From Dryomyza anilis (Eukaryota; Arthropoda; Insecta; Diptera; Dryomyzidae): a stretch of 64,000 nt of DNA. Below, piece after piece: positions 57,034 through 64,000 of this stretch. The number at the start of each line of letters is the position of its first letter. Positions within the stretch are counted from its first letter, which is position 1. The translations under genes were made by a program, and so were the position numbers. Below the pieces are notes generated by a model. It saw only the letters and a program-made list of their open reading frames with translations, had not been told where the DNA came from and ran no database searches. Location of the stretch: the NCBI GenBank assembly GCA_951804985.1, contig OX638133.1, positions 50,826,791 through 50,890,790 of the forward strand. The letters are read 5' to 3'.

Positions 57034-58839
57034 CTAACAGTTTCCCTGATTGCGGGTAGACTCAAAATTTTTCTTCGCGTAACAGTTTTCCAACGTATGC
57101 CCGATTCTTGCACACCATTTACATTTATTTAAATCTTTCTTATTATTATTGTTGATGTTATTATTATTTATTCCATTTCTCCTATCGTCATTATTATTAT
57201 AATTTTGACGACTATTACTATTGGTATTACCATTATTATTGTTATAGTTATTTCCATTGTTGTAATTATTATTTCTATTATTATTGTTAGTTTTCCTATT
57301 ATTGTTGTTATATCTTCTATTATTATTGTTATTATTATAATTCCTATTATTTCCATTATTATTATAATTCCTATTATTTCCATTATTATTATAATTCCCA
57401 TTGTTGTGGTTATTATTACCACAAGCATTATAATTGCTATTATGGGCTTGCTTATTGTTCGTGAAGCCATCATTATAGTAGTTATTTTGCGTTTGTTGTT
57501 TATTTGTAAATTGCTGCTCTGGTTCATTTATTTTCTGTGCACATCTTAAGTTCGTTTCGTGACCATAGGTCTTACATCCTTGACAGTATGGAGTATTTTT
57601 TCGACTGACGCACTCGTCCCGCGTGTGTCCAACATTACCGCAAAATGAACATGGGGTTTCAACTTTATTCCTTTCGGTTGAATTTTTTATACCGATTCTC
57701 CACATGTGGGGTGTGAGGCGCCCACTTTGTATCGTCTCCAACGTTTCTACCGCTTCCTCTATCAGTGAATCCAGTGAGTCAGCCTTATTATTTAGCATGT
57801 GTATTTTCAGTGTGCTGTCCTTAAGGCCTACCTTAAAAGTCTTTTGTATAGATTTGTCTAATTCTATTAGCATAGCTTCGTCCCCTCTGCCATTATATTT
57901 TTCTTTTATTAATTCCACCGCCTTTGTTTTGTTCTTTGTATATTTAGGCGTCTTGCAAAAGGTCGAATTTCTTCGGTAGATCTTTAATATGTCTCCTTTT
58001 TTTTTCATTTATCACTGAGTCTAATGTTGCGGTTTTAAGATATGTCCTCTTTATTAAAGTATATAATTCAAAGTGTATAATTCAAAGTATATAATTCAGC
58101 TAAATTGAATACCTTTTACTAGGTCGAATGCATTCCATACATTCTTAGCTTAACACACGATAAAAATTCTTGAAACTCTGTTTCTTTTGTTGACTTTACC
58201 GCTAAATCACATCCTTGTATGAATTTACATACTTCTGAGGGTAAATCATTGGAGTCCGTACCTGAGAACATCGGAACCAAATGGTTCACCATTTTTGCAA
58301 TATGTTCGATACCCATTTTAAATTCCGGGAAATTTATCCTTATGTATCAATGAGTCGTTGGTTACTAACTCTAATTCTTGCTGTAGTAGTCTATTTCTAT
58401 CTTCTAATTGTACAATTCTTTTTTGTACATCTGCGATACTACCATACTCAGCCCTGAATCGGGCACTTCTAGAGGTTTCCGGTGTGTCTATGTAATTCCG
58501 GTTTTCAATAATTTCCACTAGTTTTCCTCTATTTTCGTCTAAGTGTTCTGCGTGATCCAAAATTGTTTTAATATGATCTCTTAAGCAATTATTCAATTTT
58601 TTTAACTCTGTTTCTAATTTTTCTTTCTCTGTTATGCTAAAATCTGTCTTCGCTTCTATTATTTCTAAAAATGATAAGAATGTGGTTCTAATCTTTTCTC
58701 TAATTAGCTGAATGTAGTCTTTTGAACCGTTTATTCTTTTAATCTCTGTCCACAAACGTTCAATGAAAAGTCCAATTTCTCCATTTAATTTTGTTGTTTC
58801 ATGTTGTGCTTTTTTTAATTCTGATTGAAGAGTTTCCAT
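57034..58839 (-). pseudogene. Gypsy-B gag with zinc knuckles and Asn-rich linker
   Basis: ATG 58839 opens a helical, coiled-coil-like N-terminus (IGLFIERLWTEIKR). A single-base insertion near 58317 shifts the frame (58316-58119). The next segment is broken by a triplicated ~16-bp AATTCAAAGTATAT-type repeat at 58058-58100. The C-terminal frame (58008-57034) has three zinc knuckles (CSFCGNVGHTRDEC, CQGCKTYGHETNLRC, CKWCARIGHTLENC). A 90-residue Asn/Tyr-rich linker, a long AAT-type repeat, separates the second from the third. Knuckles of this type bind RNA for packaging. The protein would be the structural capsid. Confidence 0.88.
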
Positions 58840-58935
58840 TAAACGTATCAGTTTAAGATATTTTTTCCAACGAAATTATACTAATTTGCCAAAATTGTTT
58901 ATATTTTTATAATTTTTCCTCTATCTAGAGTGTTT

Positions 58936-58956
58936 GGTTCTAAATCGGCTACGCCA
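58936..58956 (-). promoter_or_regulatory. Gypsy-B primer-binding site
   Basis: The minus strand reads TGGCGTAGCCGATTTAGAAC one base after the LTR end. Its TGG and arm are complementary to a tRNA 3' end, with a B-box-like GGTTCTAAATC on the tRNA side. The tRNA is unresolved. Confidence 0.7.
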
Positions 58957-58957
58957 A

Positions 58958-59587
58958 TGTTAATGTCCCTATTTTATCACCTAAAAATAATACATTTAAT
59001 AAATAATAACACTTACTCCATTTCAAGTTTATCCTTTTATTAATATTTTACAACAACTGTCTTAAGAACTTAATAACTAAAGCTTATATACTAATACTTA
59101 AACTAAGTTTCAATGCTACTTTCTCAAACATCTCTTGCTGTTTTTTAATTTCACATTTCGCCAGAGTTCTTAACCCTGACCGTGAGAAAAACCGCAACTC
59201 ATACAAAAATTCACTAACTCATGATAACCTTAATTAAAAGTCGTCATGAGTTTCTTTGCCTACCAGGTAGTTTTATTGCGTGCATATTTGTTTACAATAC
59301 CGCTTAACGCTGCCGCGAATTGGGTTCGTAGTCACTAGTGCTGACATTGCATATTTTCGCCGCATGTTTTCACAACAACAACAAGTGCGTTGTTAACCCA
59401 TATTGAAAATGGCATGCTTTTGTTTTCAATAACAATTGCACAATATATTATTAAAATATGTTAGCAACCTAATTTAATGAACAGCAAGAGATGCCCAATA
59501 GGAAAAGTGTATTCAAATGACTGATTGTCATCTGACTTAGGAGAAATGTGTTCAAATAACTGACTGCCATTATATTGACACTCAACA
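58958..59587 (-). repeat. Gypsy-B 5' LTR (long version)
   Basis: 630 bp, with the same terminal bases as the 3' LTR and an extra ~340-bp block (about 59131-59490). The bordering bases on both sides match the short copy, so a single insertion or deletion explains the difference. Confidence 0.9.
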
Positions 59588-59864
59588 GTACCAAATACAG
59601 CGATCACACGAGATCGTCAGGCAAAATCAATGTAGGGCCAAGGAGGTGTCGAAAAAACAATACGACAAGAACCTCAACCCTATACAATTCAAACCACACG
59701 ACATGGTTTTAATGAAAAACCAAACTAGGAAGAATAAGTTCTCTCCAATTTGGAAGGGACCCTACGTGGTCGTAGAGGGTAGTGGGCCAGTGACCACGAC
59801 GATATTGATCAAAAACAAAGACAAGAATATTCACAATAATTTGTTAAAGGCATATCACCAATAG
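59588..59864 (+). pseudogene. Gypsy-A integrase C-terminus after Gypsy-B
   Basis: It resumes with QIQRSHEIVRQNQ and continues VSKKQYDKNLNPIQF, HDMVLMKNQT and FSPIWKGPYVVVEGSG, the integrase C-terminal chromo-like segment, ending with TAG. The GTAC at 59588-59591 is the duplicated target site. Confidence 0.88.
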
Positions 59865-59866
59865 TG

Positions 59867-60216
59867 TATGCCGTTAAAACTAAAAATATTATAATATTAC
59901 CCTAGGTTAGAACCCATAAAAGTAACAATATAAAACCAATTAGCTAGGCGTTGACAATTAAACTCGTAGATTGCAACGTTATGAAAACATTATTCAACAT
60001 ATAGAAAAAATAAATAAGATATAGAGTAATCATTAAATAAAACATTAAATAACTCGTCATTTAGAGGAAGAAATAAATATAAATAGTTTAGGAAAACAGC
60101 AAGTAACAAACAAAAGAAAAAATATAATAATAAAAAAATAAAAAAGGACATATTAAAAACAATAATTTAGTAATAAAAAAAAATAATATAAAAAAAATAT
60201 ATATCTGTTTTAGGAA
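59867..60216. other. AT-rich spacer after Gypsy-A pol
   Basis: No coding sequence seen. It corresponds in position to the Gypsy-B spacer, which also follows the pol stop. Confidence 0.5.
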
Positions 60217-60523
60217 GCCGCGGTAGCTCAGTGGTTAGTGCGTTGGACTGCGAGCCGAAAGGTCCCCGGTTCAAGCCTGGACTGGGGCTAACAACATCTT
60301 TTCATAGAAACATTTTTCTATACCGCGCTACCTCTCGTCAGTAAATGGCAAACCTACGAGAGTAAAACATTGCCTATGAAAAAGCTCTCATCCACCGTTC
60401 GGATTCGGCAATAAACTGTAGGTCCCACCACTTTGAGTACAAATACAACACGCACAGCTCAAAATGGTGAGAGAGCTCGGCCGAAGTTTTATACAGAACT
60501 GTAGCGCTAAACTATTATTATTA
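60217..60523 (+). mobile_element. tRNA-derived SINE, copy 3
   Basis: 307 bp. The head begins GCCGCGGTAGCTCAGTGGTT with A and B boxes, and the anticodon region reads CTGCGAG. The stem has an unpaired position, so it is not a functional tRNA. The tail is ATTATTATT. The 9-bp duplication TTTTAGGAA flanks it (60208-60216 and 60524-60532). The body matches copies 1 and 2 closely. Confidence 0.93.
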
Positions 60524-60532
60524 TTTTAGGAA

Positions 60533-62284
60533 AAGAACTTATAATTTTAAAGTTAGTTAATCATCAATTGAGAAAAGAAATAAATTAAGCACATGCAACA
60601 AATTGCATTAATTTAAAATTAAATCAATGTTAGTCATAAAATTGTCGAATTCAGTACAGATTATGCAAAACCAACAATTGCATTACTGACCTATATTAAT
60701 AGCGCAAGCTATCAAATCTTGAAAAGGGCCATTCCCCCAAGTGTTTCATGCTAAAGCACATAGGCAATTTGTACGAACGTATGTATATCATACACTAAGC
60801 AAGCGTTAATAGCTGACATATAAATGCAGATCTTGCAGTTTTTTTCATACCATAAACAATGCAAATAAATATACTTCAATTTTACCGTCATGCCAGTAGG
60901 AAGTTTCATATAATGTGACTTATATAAGTACACAAAAATAATATAATAAAAATATAAACATGTTTAGAAAATAAATCGCAACTCTAATTATATTTATTTA
61001 CATGCAGAGAAATTATAGGTACTTTTGTATATTAATATAATTCAATTTGAATAAGTTTGAATATAAAAAATAAAATTTAAATGAATTTGAAGAACTTACT
61101 TATAATAATTTAAATTTCTTAAAGAAGAAGAAAAAATCAGTTAGTATTAAAATTAAAAAAAGAGAGATATATAAATATTTAGTACAGTTAAAATTAAAAA
61201 AAGGAACGAAAAAAAATATATTAGTAGAATAAATAAAATGTAAAAAACAGGTAATAAATAAAAGCAAATAATTTAAAATTTTAAAAAAAGCGATTTATGC
61301 ATTAAAATATTTAAAATTAAAAAAAAGTTTTAATAATTGAATCGAAAAAAAAGAGGAAACATATTAGTAAAATAAATAAAATGGAGAATATATATATATA
61401 AGTATTAAATATTATTTTTTTTTTTAAAGAATTTTTAAATTTTAAAGAAAAAAAAGGTGAAAAAAATATATAATAAGAAGAGATGAAAAAAAAAGAAAAA
61501 TATGAAAAAAAAAAATAATAAACATGAAAAAAAAATTGGCAAATTAAAATTTAAAAAAAAGAGGGATACATATTTTTATTAAAAAGAAAAAAAAGAGAAG
61601 AAAATAAAGAAGACAAAAAAAATAATATTATCATCTAAATTTTTAAAGAATAAAAAAAAAGATATAAAAAATATATATATGGAAAAAAAGGGGGAACTAA
61701 AATTTAAAAAATGAGAAAATTTTAATTAAAGAGAAAAAAAAGAAGGAGGTATGAAAATTTTAATTAAAGAGAAGAAAAAAAAAGGAAGAAAATAAGAAGA
61801 TAAAAAAAGAAGAAGAAAATAAGAAGAGAAGAAAAAAAATATATAGAGAAAAAAAATAAGAGAAAAAAAATATATAAATAACAGATATTAACTATTAATA
61901 TTTTTTTTAAAGAAAAAAAAAAAGGAAAAAATATATGAAAAAAAAAATAAGGGGAATACAAATTTAAAAAAAAAATTAATTAATTTATTTATTATCTAAC
62001 ATTTTATTTTGTTTTGGAAATTTAAATTTGTATTGGAAATTAAATAAATTTTTAAACTAAATTAACACAGTTAAAAAAAAATATATGTATATATAATAAA
62101 TTCAACAATTCTTGAGAAAATGTTAAATAATATATATGTATATGCAATGTGCAATATATTCTATGTATATATATATTAAAAAAAATATATGAAATAATTT
62201 TTTTCATTTTTGCGCATTGAAGGGGGATTGAATCCGCCACATTGAGTCCCTCCAAGCGCGGATCCAGGGGGAGGGGCGATTTCA
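60533..62284 (+). repeat. AT-rich region with a ~900-bp polypurine stretch
   Basis: From about 61090 to 61960 the plus strand is mostly A and G runs (AGAAAAAAAAGAGG-like) with few pyrimidines. It resembles an expanded purine-rich microsatellite and is preceded and followed by plain AT-rich sequence. No gene was seen. Confidence 0.65.
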
Positions 62285-63075
62285 AAAAAGCATAAAATTG
62301 CAAATGCGCCTTATTTACAAAATGTTTGCGCCTCTATAGAAGGGCGAAAAATATAGAGAAAGGCGCAAAATTCTCAAAAAAGCATAAAATTGCAAATGCG
62401 CCTAATTTACAAAATTTTTGCGCCACTATAGAAGGGCGCAAAATATAGAGAAAGACGCAAAATTTTCAAAAAAGCATAAAATTGCAAATGCGTCTTATTT
62501 ACAAAATGTTTGCGCCTCTATAGAAGGGCGCAAAATTTTCTAAAAAGCATAAAATTGCAAATGCGCCTTATTTACAAAATGTTTGCGCCTCTGTAGAAGG
62601 GCGCAAAATATACAGAAAGGCTCAAAATTTTCTAAAAAGCATAAAATTTCAAATGCGGCTTATTTATACAATGTTTGCGCCTCTGTAGAAAGGTGCAAAA
62701 TATACAGAAAAGCGCAAAATTTTCTAAAAAGCATATAATTTCAAATGCGCCTAATTTAAAAAATGTTTGCGCAACTATAGAAGAGCGCTAAATATACAGA
62801 AAGGCGCAACATTTTCTAAAAAGCATAAAATTGCAAATGCGCCTAATTTACAAAATTTTTGTGCCTCTTCAGAAGAGCGCAAAATATAGTAAAAGGCGCA
62901 AAATTTCAGAATTTTTAGCCCTTTTTAAAAGATCGGAAACTACAGAGAAACGCGCTAAATTTTCAAAAAAAAAAAACACAAAATGGAAGAAGCGCTTAAA
63001 ATGCAGAATATTTGCGGCTTTTAAAAAGATCGCAAAATATAGAAAAAGGCGCCAAATTTTCAAAAAAATAAAACA
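62285..63075 (+). repeat. ~92-bp minisatellite
   Basis: A unit with GCATAAAATTGCAAATGCGC, TTTACAAAATGTTTGCGCC and TATAGAAGGGCGCAAAATAT recurs about eight to nine times. Copies start at about 62290, 62382, 62474, then a shorter spacing, and so on. Later copies (62880-63075) are more divergent. It is not a CRISPR array: copies vary and there are no unique spacers. Confidence 0.88.
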
Positions 63076-64000
63076 CAATTAATTTACAGAGTGAATATGC
63101 GTTATATTCATTTTTTGTTTGTTTTGATAATTTTGCGCTTGTAAAGACGATAAAATACTGTAAGTTATGCGCTGTTTTAATTTTGATTGTTATTTGAATA
63201 GTTTACGCCTTTTTGAGCTTTTCTCTCTACATGGGCCTTTGTGTAAAAATTACTAATATTCGGTAAATTACCTTTTTAACTGTTCGCTTTTTTTACATTT
63301 TGCGACTTAAAAAAAACTTTTTGACATTTTAATCTTCGTTAAAATTGCCCAAAATATCGGGTAACTTTTATTTTAAAGTTGACTTTAAATTTTCTACGAA
63401 TATGCGCCATTGTATTTTGACAAAGATTCTGAAGAATACACAATTCGAGTTTTAAGTGTTTTGAGATCTATATCAAAATTAAAATTCCACAAAATTTTAC
63501 AACCTGCTATACACTTCCCAAAATATTCCATTTATCTGTGTGTTGGCCGGAAATATTCCTGAAAAATGACATAAATTTTGTCTCGGGGTATCAATATTAA
63601 ATCGAATTTAAACATTATAGGCGCATAACCATAGACAATTTTAAACAACTTTAATAATTCGGCTTAAAAAAAATCGATTTTTTTTATAATTTTTGTATAG
63701 AATAAATTGTCAAATAGATGATTTTGAATTTAGTTTTTAAAAATATACATATTTTTTTGTATATCTTCGTTGTAGAACTATAAGTCCAAATACCATTTAT
63801 GAAAGTTTGATAAAAGTTCGACAATTCATAGTTTAAGATGTGTATTTTTTATAATTAAAAATCAATTATTCACAAATTATAGTTTTTAAGTATGTGCATT
63901 CGGCACTGCGCTAAAAGGTTATGATTGTTTCAAATTATTAACAAAAAAAATCGATATTGAAACAAAATTTATTTGATGACTTTTAGTTCTATAACGACGA
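63076..64000. other. AT-rich end of the window, possible inverted element end
   Basis: No gene seen. TCTTCGTTGTAGAACTATAA at about 63764 has an imperfect inverted partner at the window end (TTATAGTTCTATAACGACGA-like, 63978-64000), which may be an inverted repeat element. Confidence 0.35.

Larger units (their letters stand above)
48017..59587 (-). mobile_element. Gypsy-B, complete 11.6-kb Ty3/Gypsy element with env
   Basis: The plus strand starts TGTTAATGTCCC and ends CACTCAACA. The direct repeat GTAC flanks both sides (48013-48016 and 59588-59591), a 4-bp duplication typical of Gypsy elements. In minus-strand order: 5' LTR 58958-59587, primer-binding site, gag, protease-RT-RNase H-integrase, a ~3.2-kb spacer, env, polypurine tract, 3' LTR 48017-48327. 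It sits in the integrase gene of a relative (Gypsy-A). Confidence 0.92.
44308..59864 (+). mobile_element. Gypsy-A, host Ty3/Gypsy element split by LINE-2 and Gypsy-B
   Basis: Gag starts at 44308, RT at 46292, and the pol frame reaches 48016. The sequence KVLKY breaks there and continues at 59592 as QIQRSHEIVRQNQ, then ends with TAG 59862-59864. Gypsy-B, of the same family but opposite strand, is inserted at that point with a GTAC duplication. LINE-2 lies in gag, and a deletion joins gag to the middle of RT. LTRs were not identified. Confidence 0.85.

Noticed and set aside
57205..57549. Ile-rich plus-strand frame
   Set aside because: It is the antisense of the Asn/Tyr trinucleotide repeat of gag.
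60217..60290. Functional tRNA gene
   Set aside because: The anticodon arm has a missing pairing position and the same head appears in three copies with SINE bodies and target duplications.
62285..63075. CRISPR-like repeats
   Set aside because: The units vary, have no unique spacers and lie in a eukaryotic AT-rich context; a minisatellite is the better call.

Overview
This window is eukaryotic, from an insect genome, most likely a higher fly (Brachycera). It is AT-rich, has no bacterial-style operons, and is almost entirely nested transposable elements. I saw no intact host gene. The only host-gene-like coding sequence is a broken C-terminal fragment of an M1 aminopeptidase, present in three tandem copies. 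The fly assignment rests on the element types (BEL/Pao and Ty3/Gypsy elements with env, LINEs, MITEs, tRNA-derived SINEs) and on a dispersed noncoding repeat near 7.09-7.24 kb of a kind familiar from fly genomes. The species cannot be named from sequence alone.

Layout, left to right. 1-2263: minus-strand LINE (LINE-1 copy L) cut by the window edge. 2264-6305: a Ty3/Gypsy RT remnant, then a small rearranged Gypsy element (Gypsy-C) with recognisable LTRs, carrying a MITE-1. 6306-7950: noncoding repeats with a tRNA-like segment. 7950-20060: a plus-strand BEL/Pao element with protease, RT, RNase H, integrase and a class-I-fusion-like env. It is broken up by an 867-bp MITE, a 2.6-kb long-inverted-repeat element, a tRNA-derived SINE, an 800-bp MITE-2, and a hAT-like element that holds a further MITE. 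20061-39640: three tandem copies of a ~6.5-kb unit. Each unit contains a ~4.5-kb element with ~510-bp inverted arms, and between the arms lies the aminopeptidase fragment split by MITE-2 (itself split by MITE-3) and MITE-1.

40275-43811: a second, nearly full-length copy of LINE-1 (copy R), with a poly-A tail and frameshifts. 44308-59864: a plus-strand Gypsy element (Gypsy-A) carrying an internally deleted LINE-2 in gag. Its integrase is split by a complete 11.6-kb Gypsy-B, of the same family but in opposite orientation, flanked by the 4-bp duplication GTAC. Gypsy-B has LTRs, a primer-binding site, a polypurine tract, gag, pol, a 3.2-kb spacer and env. The spacer holds a SINE, an LTR-like segment, and a small GC-richer plus-strand ORF followed by a polyadenylation signal and an A-rich tract. 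60217-60523 is a third SINE copy. 61.0-62.0 kb is strongly polypurine on the plus strand, 62.29-63.08 kb is a ~92-bp minisatellite, and the rest is AT-rich with no recognised feature.

Interactions: all element proteins are broken by stops, frameshifts or deletions, so none looks autonomous. Target-site duplications and interrupted reading frames give a relative insertion order. The points I would follow first are the aminopeptidase capture and tandem amplification, the SINE family with three clean target-site duplications, the spacer ORF antisense to Gypsy-B, and the structural mismatch between the two Gypsy-B LTRs.
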